NCBI GenBank assembly: GCA_964448645.1
Contig: CAYUZY010000007.1
Coordinates: 1 to 32,471 of the forward strand
Reading direction: 5' to 3'
Source: GCA-2719315 sp964448645
GTDB lineage: Bacteria > Bacteroidota > Bacteroidia > Flavobacteriales > Flavobacteriaceae
DNA: 32,471 bases
A program made the translations under genes and the position numbers. Below are positions 24,628-31,184 of this stretch, piece by piece (the first letter of the stretch is position 1; every line of letters begins with the position of its first letter). The notes beneath the pieces are model-generated. The model had not been told where the DNA came from. It ran no database searches and worked only from the letters and a program-made list of their open reading frames with translations.

Positions 24628-25161
24628 TTATAAATTCCTTTCAAAAAGTGATAATTCTTTAAAAAATCTTTCTTTTAACTCCAAGTTTATAATTCCTTTT
24701 TTTTCATCAAAATTTTCGTGAAAATTTGGAAATGAAAATGTTGGAATATTAAAAGGGTTACCTCTAGATATTCTTCTATGAGCTATATCTAAAACCAATC
24801 TAGCCCCTCTAAGGCCATCAGATGTTGACATTAAAAACATCGGTTTATTATACCAAACTATTTTTTCGATTCTGGATATCCAATCAAATATATTTTTAAA
24901 TGCAGAAGTATATGCTCCATTATGTTCCGCGAAAGAAATTATAATTCCATCTCCTTTTTTTAAAATCTCCTTAAATTCATATGCTTTATCAGGAATCCCA
25001 TCAATTCTATCTCTATCTTCACTATATATTGGCATTTCAAAATCGTTTAGATCTAAAGCTATAACTTTAGAATTAGATATTTGATTAGCTGCATAAATTG
25101 CTAGTTTTTTGTTTATTGAATTAATTGATGAACTCGCTCCAAATGCTATAATTTTTTTCAA
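24628..25161 (-). CDS. NAD(P)H-dependent FMN reductase-like flavoprotein
   Basis: 177 residues with the flavodoxin-like fold of the FMN_red family. IIAFGASSSINSINKKLA forms the phosphate loop, GIIISFAEHNGAYTSAFKN and FDWISRIEKIVWYNKP are the family core, and LMSTSDGLRGARLVLDIAHR is the conserved C-terminal strand and helix. It reduces FMN or a small electrophile such as a quinone or azo compound; the substrate is unknown. The stop is one base from the start of nagA. The upstream pterin dehydratase gene ends 7 bases before it. Confidence 0.85.
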   Translation of the reverse strand: MKKIIAFGASSSINSINKKLAIYAANQISNSKVIALDLNDFEMPIYSEDRDRIDGIPDKAYEFKEILKKGDGIIISFAEHNGAYTSAFKNIFDWISRIEKIVWYNKPMFLMSTSDGLRGARLVLDIAHRRISRGNPFNIPTFSFPNFHENFDEKKGIINLELKERFFKELSLFERNL

Positions 25162-25168
25162 ATTTTTA

Positions 25169-25417
25169 TTAATTAAAAGACTCTTTTATTTGATCTATTT
25201 TTCTTGCTAAATTATAATCTAAATCTGTGATAGAATTTTGGTCATGAGTCCATAATTGGATTTCAAAACTATTATATACATTAATAATTTTTGGATGATG
25301 ATTTAAAGATGCTGAAATTTCACCAATTGCATTAATAAATTTAATAGCCTCTTTAAAATCTTTGAACTTAAAAAGTTTAATTAGTTTTCCGTTTTCATTT
25401 TTCCAATCTTTTTGCAT
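25169..25417 (-). CDS. Pterin-4a-carbinolamine dehydratase-like protein
   Basis: 82 residues, slightly shorter than the usual 95-110 because of a short N-terminal end. SLNHHPKIINVYNSFEIQLW followed by THDQNSITDLDYNLARKID matches the PCD signature (NHHP, the active-site His pair; TH...LT/D). In organisms with phenylalanine hydroxylase it recycles tetrahydrobiopterin; in many bacteria without it the protein serves another pterin role. No hydroxylase gene is in the window. It lies in a tight minus-strand run between the FMN reductase-like gene and a lipoprotein gene. Confidence 0.9.
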   Translation of the reverse strand: MQKDWKNENGKLIKLFKFKDFKEAIKFINAIGEISASLNHHPKIINVYNSFEIQLWTHDQNSITDLDYNLARKIDQIKESFN

Positions 25418-25428
25418 AATTACTTTTT

Positions 25429-26349
25429 TTATGGAAATAAAGAAACTATAATCTCTTTATCCGGCTCAGTTAATATTTTTTCCACAAAATTTTTATACAA
25501 ATCGTGTCCTAAAGGTAATGTCTCCGAAATTTCCGCTGGTGTTCCAATAGTAAATTCACCATTTCCTGAAATTCCTTCCTCTTTTTTCCCAGCGGTAACA
25601 TAATAATCCCACTCTGCTAAAATCAACCAATATGCATATTCTTGAGTCAATATTTTTTTATATATCTCGGGGTCATTATCAAGTAATTCATCATAGTCTG
25701 AAATATCATAAATTCCTTTATCAATGGATTCTTGCATAGCAATTGATAACTGAGATGACGGATTATTATAATCCCACTGTTCTGGAAAAGAAAGATATAA
25801 AATTACATTAGTTACTGTATGAAGTAAATGTTCAATAACTTCTCCTATTTGATCTGCTCCTCCTTGTTGCATTTCCCAAATAAAATCAGTTGCATTATCA
25901 CTATAAGGCGCTGGCGGATCTCCTGGCTCAAAACTTGAATTTACTTCTGATCCATCTAGACCAACTCTTTGATATACATAATTTTCTTCGGTAGTACTTA
26001 AATATAGAGCGCGCATACTTTCATCAATGTTTGCCCCGTCATTAAACATTTCTTCATATGCTTTTCCCACATTTTGAAGAAACTCTGATGATACTCCTTC
26101 TTTAGCAAAAATTCTCATTTTCTTTGCATCAATAAAATTTGGATAATCTTGATTAGTGTTATTTGAGGAACTTGTATTATTGGATGTGTTAGTATTATCA
26201 GAACTGCTAGTGTTTTCTGAAACACTTTCAGAATTTATTTCTTTTTTTATTTCATCTGAATTATCTGAAGATTCTTTAGAACTACATCCTATTAGTAAAT
26301 AAAGAAATAATAATAAAGAAATTTTTCTTGTCATATATAAATTTAACAA
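25429..26349 (-). CDS. Lipoprotein of unknown function with Ser/Asn-rich linker
   Basis: 306 residues. Translation may start at the second Met (residue 6, MTRKISLLLFLYLLIGCSS), with Cys 22. A Ser/Thr/Asn/Glu-rich low-complexity stretch to about residue 66 is likely a surface tether. The rest is a helical domain: KMRIFAKEGVSSEFLQNVGK, AYEEMFNDGA, IGEVIEHLLHTVTNVILYLS, FPEQWDY, LTQEYAYWLILAEWDYYV. The EHLLH motif recalls HExxH-type metal sites but is not the canonical one, so no activity can be assigned. It sits 11 bases from the PCD gene and 5 bases from the thioesterase gene. Confidence 0.6.
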   Translation of the reverse strand: MLNLYMTRKISLLLFLYLLIGCSSKESSDNSDEIKKEINSESVSENTSSSDNTNTSNNTSSSNNTNQDYPNFIDAKKMRIFAKEGVSSEFLQNVGKAYEEMFNDGANIDESMRALYLSTTEENYVYQRVGLDGSEVNSSFEPGDPPAPYSDNATDFIWEMQQGGADQIGEVIEHLLHTVTNVILYLSFPEQWDYNNPSSQLSIAMQESIDKGIYDISDYDELLDNDPEIYKKILTQEYAYWLILAEWDYYVTAGKKEEGISGNGEFTIGTPAEISETLPLGHDLYKNFVEKILTEPDKEIIVSLFP

Positions 26350-26354
26350 TTAAT

Positions 26355-26786
26355 TTATTTTAAATCAAAATCGCTTTTAATCAAAAAAACTGTATGCATT
26401 AATGTGGCTGCTAATTTTCCATTTAAGCTATACAATTCCCCCTTCACTGTTGTAATGTTTTTACCTCTTTTAATAATTTCTGCACTTGCTATAACTTTCC
26501 CCTCAAACAAAGGTCTATGATGATGACTATGAAGATTTATTGAACTAGGGTATATGGCTCCTTTTGATTCATATATCAAAAGTAAGCTAGTTACATCGTC
26601 TAATAAAGAATTCATTTGTCCTCCTTGAACACTTCCTCCTGGATTTAATGTTTCTTTAGGAAACTGCGCTTCTAATTTTAAGAATCCCTCTCTATATTCT
26701 ATAAATTTAAATTTAAAAACTTTTCCCGTTCCTCCATTTTTAAGATGAAAATTTATATACTTATCAAAATCTTGATGGCTTTCCAT
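26355..26786 (-). CDS. PaaI-like hotdog thioesterase
   Basis: 143 residues, a hotdog-fold acyl-CoA thioesterase of the PaaI family. The key stretch NPGGSVQGGQMNSLLDDVTS has the loop-helix of the active site (the usual NxxGxxHGG...D pattern; here Q replaces the conserved His before GG). PSSINLHSHHHRPLFEGKVI is the central strand, and GELYSLNGKLAATLMHTVFLI closes the sheet. The loss of the HGG His is also found in some active family members, so activity is likely but not certain. The gene lies in a tight run of minus-strand genes. Confidence 0.8.
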   Translation of the reverse strand: MESHQDFDKYINFHLKNGGTGKVFKFKFIEYREGFLKLEAQFPKETLNPGGSVQGGQMNSLLDDVTSLLLIYESKGAIYPSSINLHSHHHRPLFEGKVIASAEIIKRGKNITTVKGELYSLNGKLAATLMHTVFLIKSDFDLK

Positions 26787-26795
26787 AAAAGTAAA

Positions 26796-27182
26796 TTACT
26801 CTCTTATTTCATTAATCCCAATCAATTTATATGATTTACAAGATATCGGTCTTAATATAACATTAAATCTTTTAGAAACTATAGAGTCATTTGCTTCTTT
26901 TAAAGTTGTGTTAACAGAATAAATTGAATCATTTACTTTCACTCCAATAGAACTAATAACATCTTTATTTAAAAATTTATTTACTTCATCTTCAGCAAGA
27001 TTTGCCATTAAAAGTGGATTTTCATTTATACATTCTCCTAAAAAATCAAAAGACCTAACATTAGGATCAGTTTCATTAGAAATTTCAGTTTTAGGTTTAC
27101 TTTTACAGCCGGTAATAATAAAAATTAAAACTACAAGAAGATTTTTGTATTTATTCATGCCTTTCACTATTGCAATATACAA
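26796..27182 (-). CDS. Small lipoprotein of unknown function
   Basis: 128 residues. The start is more likely the second Met (residue 9, MNKYKNLLVVLIFIITGCKS, Cys 26 of the long form), at 27158. The mature part is about 100 residues with a Cys pair (GECINENP and ISCKSYKL), probably a disulfide. The strands VKVNDSIYSVNTTL, VSKRFNVILRPIS, SYKLIGINE suggest a small beta domain. It seems to lead the minus-strand run ending with nagA; an upstream promoter was not found. Confidence 0.65.
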   Translation of the reverse strand: MYIAIVKGMNKYKNLLVVLIFIITGCKSKPKTEISNETDPNVRSFDFLGECINENPLLMANLAEDEVNKFLNKDVISSIGVKVNDSIYSVNTTLKEANDSIVSKRFNVILRPISCKSYKLIGINEIRE

Positions 27183-27219
27183 AAGACCATTTCGTTTTTA
27201 TATTTTTTAAATAAAAAGC

Positions 27220-27309
27220 TTAAGAAAACATTCTTAAAAAATAATAAATAGCAAAGCCAACTAATAAAAGAAATAAATAATAAAGAAACCTTAATAATAT
27301 TTTATTCAT
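27220..27309 (-). CDS. 29-residue single-span membrane peptide
   Basis: ATG 27309 to TAA 27220: MNKILLRFLYYLFLLLVGFAIYY then FLRMFS. One hydrophobic helix with positive residues at both ends. Such tiny proteins are often missed by gene finders. It lies 37 bases before the lipoprotein gene in the same direction. No family is recognised; the evidence is only the coherent open frame with a regular span. Confidence 0.4.
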   Translation of the reverse strand: MNKILLRFLYYLFLLLVGFAIYYFLRMFS

Positions 27310-27333
27310 ATTATATAATTCAATCTAATTAAC

Positions 27334-27562
27334 TTTAGGGGGTTTTTTTATTATGCCTATGGTTTAGTTTGATTATTTTTTCTTTTTTTTTCTAATACAT
27401 TTCCAATACCAGCACCAAAACATAAACCTAATGCAATCCATAAGCCAACATTATCAGTAACACTGCCAATTATAACTCCAGCAAGTAAACCTATTCCTGC
27501 TCCTGTTGCTGTTTTAGATTCTTTCATACCTGCAATTTACAATAATTTTAGGGGGTTTTTTT
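27334..27562 (+). repeat. Two copies of a 16-base G-tract element
   Basis: The exact string tttagggggttttttt stands at 27334-27349 and 27547-27562, and on the minus strand at 29328-29343. A looser copy (aaatggggttttttt) is at 28770. Each is beside a tiny membrane-protein gene or a gene remnant. It resembles the right half of a terminator stem (with a U tract) that lacks its left half. Confidence 0.6.
27357..27527 (-). CDS. 56-residue glycine-zipper-like small membrane protein
   Basis: ATG 27527 to TAG 27357. Two hydrophobic helices, ATGAGIGLLAGVIIGSV and GLWIALGLCFGAGIGNVL, with G-x(3)-G spacing typical of glycine-zipper pairs, then a basic tail (EKKRKNNQTKP). This topology is common in small inner-membrane proteins of Flavobacteria. 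It is too short for the usual gene callers. It is the first minus-strand gene after the divergent nitrilase gene; intergenic 27528-27668 is otherwise AT-rich. Confidence 0.65.
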   Translation of the reverse strand: MKESKTATGAGIGLLAGVIIGSVTDNVGLWIALGLCFGAGIGNVLEKKRKNNQTKP

Positions 27563-27668
27563 ATCTTTAGTTTAAATACAAAAAATAAAATTTACTTTTT
27601 TTTTGAAGCCAGAGCTGATATAATTGTATATAGCCTATTAATTTTAAATATTTAAATAAATTTATATT

Positions 27669-28607
27669 ATGAAATTAGCAGTTGCCCAATTTGAGCCAAA
27701 GGATGGTAATAAAAAATATAATCTTTCAATAATTGATAGATTAACTAAAAAAGCAAAACAACAAGGAGCTGACGTAATTAGTTTTCACGAGATGTCAATT
27801 ACAGCATATACTTTCATGAAAAATCTAAATTTTCCTGAAATAAAGAGTTTAGCTGAAAATATTCCTGATGGTAAAAGTACTCGAGAATTAATTAAAATTT
27901 CTAAAAGATATGAAATCCCTATTCTAGCCGGATTACTTGAAATAGAGAATAATAGATTTTTCAACACTTACATATGTGTAAATAATGGAAAAGTTATTGC
28001 TAAATTTCGCAAATTACACCCGTTTATTAATAGATATATTTCTCCAGGAAATGAATATGTTGTATTTGATTTACTTGGATGGAAATGTGGAATTTTAATT
28101 TGCTATGACAATAATATTATAGAGAATGTTAGAGCAACTACTTTACTAGGAGCAGAGTTAATTTTTGCCCCTCACGTAACCGGATGTACCCCATCTTCAA
28201 TGCCTGGAAGAGATTATGTTAACAATGCTTTTTGGAAAAACAGAAAAAAAGACCCCAAATCCTTAAGAAAGGAGTTTGATGGACCAAAAGGAAGAGGCTG
28301 GTTAATGCGTTGGTTACCTGCAAGATCATATGATAATGGTGTTTATTATGCTTTTTCCAATCCTATTGGCTATGATGGAGATCATTTGAAAAATGGTAAC
28401 TCTTTGATAATTGATCCTTATGGTGAGGTTTTGTCAGAAATTAAATCATTTGAAAACGATATTATAATATCAACTATTTCAAAAGATAAAATTCCTCTTT
28501 CTGGAGGTTACAGATATAGAAATGCTAGACGACCCGAACTCTATAAAAAGATTATTGGCCTTGACCATAAATCAAATTTTATGCCTACTTGGATAAAAGA
28601 GAGCTAG
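27669..28607 (+). CDS. Nitrilase-superfamily carbon-nitrogen hydrolase
   Basis: 312 residues with the complete catalytic triad of the nitrilase superfamily: Glu 41 in DVISFHEMSI, Lys 115 in AKFRKLHPF, Cys 145 in CGILICYDNN. Length and motifs fit a cytoplasmic amidase such as an N-carbamoyl- or omega-amidase, or a plain aliphatic amidase; the type is not resolved. The C-terminal part (RNARRPELYKKIIG) is the usual dimer extension. It is the first plus-strand gene after the minus-strand run and stands alone; no terminator is evident downstream. Confidence 0.9.
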   Translation: MKLAVAQFEPKDGNKKYNLSIIDRLTKKAKQQGADVISFHEMSITAYTFMKNLNFPEIKSLAENIPDGKSTRELIKISKRYEIPILAGLLEIENNRFFNTYICVNNGKVIAKFRKLHPFINRYISPGNEYVVFDLLGWKCGILICYDNNIIENVRATTLLGAELIFAPHVTGCTPSSMPGRDYVNNAFWKNRKKDPKSLRKEFDGPKGRGWLMRWLPARSYDNGVYYAFSNPIGYDGDHLKNGNSLIIDPYGEVLSEIKSFENDIIISTISKDKIPLSGGYRYRNARRPELYKKIIGLDHKSNFMPTWIKES

Positions 28608-28614
28608 TCCCTTT

Positions 28615-28728
28615 CTAATAAATCATCGGCATATCCTCTTGATTAAGTTCAGCCATTTCTAATCCTCTCAAATAAGTCAGACTAACATTTATCGAAGAAT
28701 GTCCCATAGCTTTTAATATAACTGGCTT
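28615..28728 (-). pseudogene. C-terminal remnant of a tyrosine recombinase/integrase
   Basis: A minus-strand frame of 37 codons ends in TAG (28615-28617) and reads VILKAMGHSSINVSLTYLRG then LEMAELNQEDMPMIY. MGHSSI...TYLRGLE is the C-terminal catalytic end of Bacteroidetes tyrosine recombinases (the H of GHSS and the nucleophile Tyr of TYL). A stop (28729-28731) cuts the frame directly before it and no further recombinase sequence follows, so only the tail remains. It marks the edge of a former integrated element. Confidence 0.75.
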
Positions 28729-28797
28729 TTAACCTAGTTTGATTTTTCTGTTTTCATGATTTGCCCTCTAAATGGGGTTTTTTTGTAGATTTAAGTT

Positions 28798-28962
28798 ATG
28801 GATAAAAATAAACTAGCAAAGGTTTTGGGGTTTACAGCATTCTCAGTTCTTATTATTGCCTCAATTATAAACCTTGTAGATGGAGAATATTTTGATGCAT
28901 TGGGATGTTTTTGTCTTGCTTTAAGTCTTTTTGTTTTTCCACAATGGTATAAATACAACTAA
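28798..28962 (+). CDS. 54-residue two-span membrane protein
   Basis: ATG 28798 to TAA 28960-28962. MDKNKLAKVLGFTAFSVLII starts the first span and ALGCFCLALSLFVFPQWY the second, with NLVDGEYFD between. The frame is clean and topology regular, but no family is recognised. It lies between two gene remnants on the edge of a probable degraded element, so it may be cargo. Confidence 0.5.
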   Translation: MDKNKLAKVLGFTAFSVLIIASIINLVDGEYFDALGCFCLALSLFVFPQWYKYN

Positions 28963-29001
28963 AATCAATCGTGGGGCTCTCGGTCCTCATTTCAAACTTT
29001 C

Positions 29002-29274
29002 TTAGACCCTTGCAATCAATCTAACTGCAAAAGTTATTTCCCATAATCCGCCTATTATTAGTAAATACATGCTCCATTCATTTCCAAATAATTCCATTAA
29101 AAAACCTAAGGAAAGTAATGAGTATCCTATTATCCCCCATATCGCTAACCAATTTGCTACTATATTATTTTTATATAGAACATAACACATTGGGATGCTA
29201 CCAATTCCCAAAGAAAGCATTGCTATATGATATCCTAAATTATATGATATATTTACAGTTGAGATTAAATTCAT
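29002..29274 (-). CDS. C-terminal part of a DUF4386 membrane protein (truncated)
   Basis: 90 residues from ATG 29274, or about 100 from the in-frame stop TAA before it. YHIAMLSLGIGSIPMCYVLY, NWLAIWGIIGYSLLSLGFLM, LLIIGGLWEITFAVRLI and the ending match the last three spans of DUF4386 proteins, which are usually about 220-240 residues with six spans. The first three spans are missing and a stop lies 11 codons before the Met in the same frame. It is therefore a gene fragment rather than a working protein, consistent with decay in this area. Confidence 0.6.
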   Translation of the reverse strand: MNLISTVNISYNLGYHIAMLSLGIGSIPMCYVLYKNNIVANWLAIWGIIGYSLLSLGFLMELFGNEWSMYLLIIGGLWEITFAVRLIARV

Positions 29275-29342
29275 TAATATACTTGATAATGCTAGAGCTT
29301 CAGTTTATTCATATTTCTAAAGCTACAAAAAAAACCCCCTAA

Positions 29343-29507
29343 ATTTCACTTCAATATTTAATACCACGACTAAAGCACGAAAGCAATAATATAAATGAAG
29401 ACTTACCGTTGTTTGTAGAAACTCAAGTAATAAGAAATACTAAAGAACTTGACCTATTTAAGAAAGTTAATAAGTATGAAGAAGAAAACAATGTTAAAAT
29501 ACTATAA
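29343..29507 (+). pseudogene. Possible 3' remnant of an unknown gene
   Basis: A plus-strand frame without any start codon reads about 54 codons to TAA at 29505-29507. It includes LQYLIPRLKHESNNINEDLP and RNTKELDLFKKVNKY. Its composition is protein-like (charged, helical) and unlike the surrounding AT-rich spacers. No family is recognised. The 29275-29568 spacer holds nothing else that I can support. Confidence 0.3.
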
Positions 29508-29568
29508 ATATTCAATTTATATTCAGTTTATGAATTTAGAAAGATGTTTAATTCTTCGTTAACTATTG

Positions 29569-29643
29569 TGGGTCATACTGGATTCGAACCAGTGACTTCT
29601 ACCCTGTCAAGGTAACACTCTAAACCAACTGAGTTAATGACCC
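29569..29643 (-). tRNA. tRNA-Val (GAC)
   Basis: A complete cloverleaf of 75 bases: acceptor gggtcat/atgaccc, D arm actc/gagt, anticodon stem ttacc/ggtag with loop ttgacag (anticodon GAC), T arm actgg/ccagt around ttcgaat, discriminator A; CCA is not encoded. Its flanks contain a degenerate tRNA-Arg and gene remnants. Confidence 0.95.
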
Positions 29644-29673
29644 TTTAATATAGCAAAAATAAATATTTTCTTG

Positions 29674-29744
29674 TAGCTCCTACAGGAATCGAACCTGTAT
29701 CTAAAGTTTAGGAAACTTTTGTTCTATGCCTTAAATAAGCAGCT
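29674..29744 (-). tRNA. tRNA-Arg (CCT), degenerate 5' half
   Basis: The 3' half is sound: anticodon stem aaagt/acttt with loop ttcctaa (anticodon CCT) and T arm acagg/cctgt around ttcgatt, followed by aggagct and A. The 5' half is not. The acceptor arm agctgct pairs with aggagct except one G-G mismatch, the D stem has at most three good pairs, and the total is about 71 bases, two or more short. It is a decayed tRNA, a tRNA-derived attachment scar, or an unusual working tRNA. Confidence 0.45.
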
Positions 29745-29963
29745 TAAATGTGATTAACATTTTAACAAATTTTAATAAATATTAAAAAAACAATATGTTA
29801 AATTGATAAATCTTTAAAATTTACAAATATTTTTTTTCAACTTAAAAAAAATAAAAAAAAAATAATAATTATAAATTGATTATAATAAATACAAACTACT
29901 TTTGCCCAAAACATTCTATTCGTTATACATATTATTATTTTTGTTTGTTTAGATTTTAAATAA

Positions 29964-29999
29964 GGATAGCTTCTTACTTCAGAAGCTATTCTTTTTTTT
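29964..29999 (+). terminator. Orphan plus-strand rho-independent terminator
   Basis: An eleven-pair stem (ggatagcttct / agaagctattc, one G-U) with a six-base loop is followed by eight T on the plus strand. There is no plus-strand protein gene upstream within 450 bases: the nearest is the remnant at 29343-29507. The spacer 29745-30016 is very AT-rich with no open frame that I can support. The terminator may end a small RNA. Confidence 0.8.
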
Positions 30000-30016
30000 A
30001 TTAAAATCTATTTATA

Positions 30017-30238
30017 TTGGACTTTCAATTTTTAAACATGAAAAAATTATTTAGTCAAAACAAATTCATTTTAATTTTAGTCCCTCTAGGTCTATTTATA
30101 GTTTTTATAAATAAAAAATTGAACACTGGTTTTCTTTCAAGTTCTACAATAGAAAATCACTACATCTTTGTTGGACTTCTATTATTAATTGTTTTCATAT
30201 TATTGTTTATTATTATAAGAATTGATAAAAAGTCTTAA
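30017..30238 (+). CDS. Small two-span membrane protein
   Basis: 73 residues, or 66 if it starts at the second Met (MKKLFSQNKF at 30038), which gives a better start. FILILVPLGLFIVFI and YIFVGLLLLIVFILLFIIII are membrane spans with a short polar loop. The gene ends two bases before the O-methyltransferase start, so both are probably one transcript. No family is recognised. Confidence 0.6.
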   Translation: MDFQFLNMKKLFSQNKFILILVPLGLFIVFINKKLNTGFLSSSTIENHYIFVGLLLLIVFILLFIIIRIDKKS

Positions 30239-30240
30239 TC

Positions 30241-30882
30241 ATGATTTTTATAGATGAAAAAATTTTAGAATATTCTATAAAAAATAGTGATCCGCCTTCA
30301 AACTTATTAAATGATTTAGAGAGAGAAACGAATCAAAAAATACTTCAGCCAAGAATGCTAAGTGGAAATTTTCAAGGAAGATTTTTAAGATTTTTATCAA
30401 AAATTACAAAACCTAAATCAGTAATTGAAATTGGAACATATACAGGTTATTCAGCCCTTTGTATAGCTGAAGGACTCCAACCAAATGGTATAATTCATAC
30501 TATTGATAACAATGAAGAACTTAATTATATACAAAATAAATATTTCGAAAAAAGCAATTATAGATCAAATATTAAACAATACACTGGTAATGCCATTAAA
30601 ATATTACCAAAGCTTAATATCACTTTCGATTTTGCATTTATTGATGCCGATAAAATAAATTATATTAATTATTTTGAAATGATAATAAAAAAAATGAAAA
30701 AAGGTGGATTAATTATTTCTGATAATGTTTTATGGAGTGGGAAAGTTTTAGAAGAAGAAAACTCTCAAGATGAAGAAACTGAAATGCTTAAAAAATTTAA
30801 CTCAATGTTAAAAAAAGATAAGAGAATTACAAATTTAATTGTTCCTTTGAGAGATGGTTTATCAATAAGCCAGATAAATTAG
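30241..30882 (+). CDS. SAM-dependent O-methyltransferase (caffeoyl-CoA O-methyltransferase family)
   Basis: 213 residues, a class I methyltransferase of the Methyltransf_3/CCoAOMT family. MLSGNFQGRFLRFLSKITKP leads into motif I VIEIGTYTGYSALCIAEGL. Then come the acidic SAM-ribose site HTIDNNEE, the family motif FDFAFIDADKINYINYF with the Asp metal ligand, GGLIISDNVLWSGKV with the D-N ligands, and PLRDGLSISQ at the end. It uses a catechol-type acceptor and a metal ion; the acceptor is unknown. Its last four bases overlap the end of the convergent tatA gene. Confidence 0.9.
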   Translation: MIFIDEKILEYSIKNSDPPSNLLNDLERETNQKILQPRMLSGNFQGRFLRFLSKITKPKSVIEIGTYTGYSALCIAEGLQPNGIIHTIDNNEELNYIQNKYFEKSNYRSNIKQYTGNAIKILPKLNITFDFAFIDADKINYINYFEMIIKKMKKGGLIISDNVLWSGKVLEEENSQDEETEMLKKFNSMLKKDKRITNLIVPLRDGLSISQIN

Positions 30883-31151
30883 AGGTCCCTTTTCACAGAA
30901 TCCTCTATATCATTAAAATCTTTTTTTACCTTCCCAACTTCTTCCTCAATACCTTTGGTTATAGATTTTGTAGACTCTTCAATATCTACTGAATTTTGAA
31001 TTTCACTTTTAATATCCCTAGTAGCTCGTCTAACTTGAGTAATTCCCTTAGCCAAAGTTCTTGCTAAAGATGGTATTCTATCAGCGCCAAAAACTAATAA
31101 TACAATAAAAAAAACGAAAACTAATTCTGCACCGCTAATAAATAACATCAT
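30879..31151 (-). CDS. tatA: Twin-arginine translocase TatA/TatE-type subunit
   Basis: 90 residues. A short N-terminal membrane span (ISGAELVFVFFIVLLVFGAD) leads through RIPSLARTLAKGI, the hinge and amphipathic helix of TatA, to a charged helical tail of about 55 residues. The FGADRIPSLARTLAKGI stretch is the family signature. TatA forms the pore that passes folded proteins. The tatC gene is not in the window. It lies 34 bases after the M1 peptidase on the same strand. Confidence 0.9.
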   Translation of the reverse strand: MMLFISGAELVFVFFIVLLVFGADRIPSLARTLAKGITQVRRATRDIKSEIQNSVDIEESTKSITKGIEEEVGKVKKDFNDIEDSVKRDL

Positions 31152-31184
31152 ATTAATTTATGTAAATATATAAAGCATTAAATT

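Noticed and set aside
25980..26100. HExxH-type metalloprotease in the 25429 lipoprotein
   Set aside because: The EHLLH stretch is not HExxH and no third ligand is evident.
28960..29000. Short GC-richer stretch gtggggctctcggtcctc as rRNA or attachment core
   Set aside because: Too short and no second copy seen in the window.
29118..29342. Plus-strand 74-residue frame opposite the DUF4386 fragment
   Set aside because: It is the reverse image of hydrophobic codons of the fragment; no domain seen.
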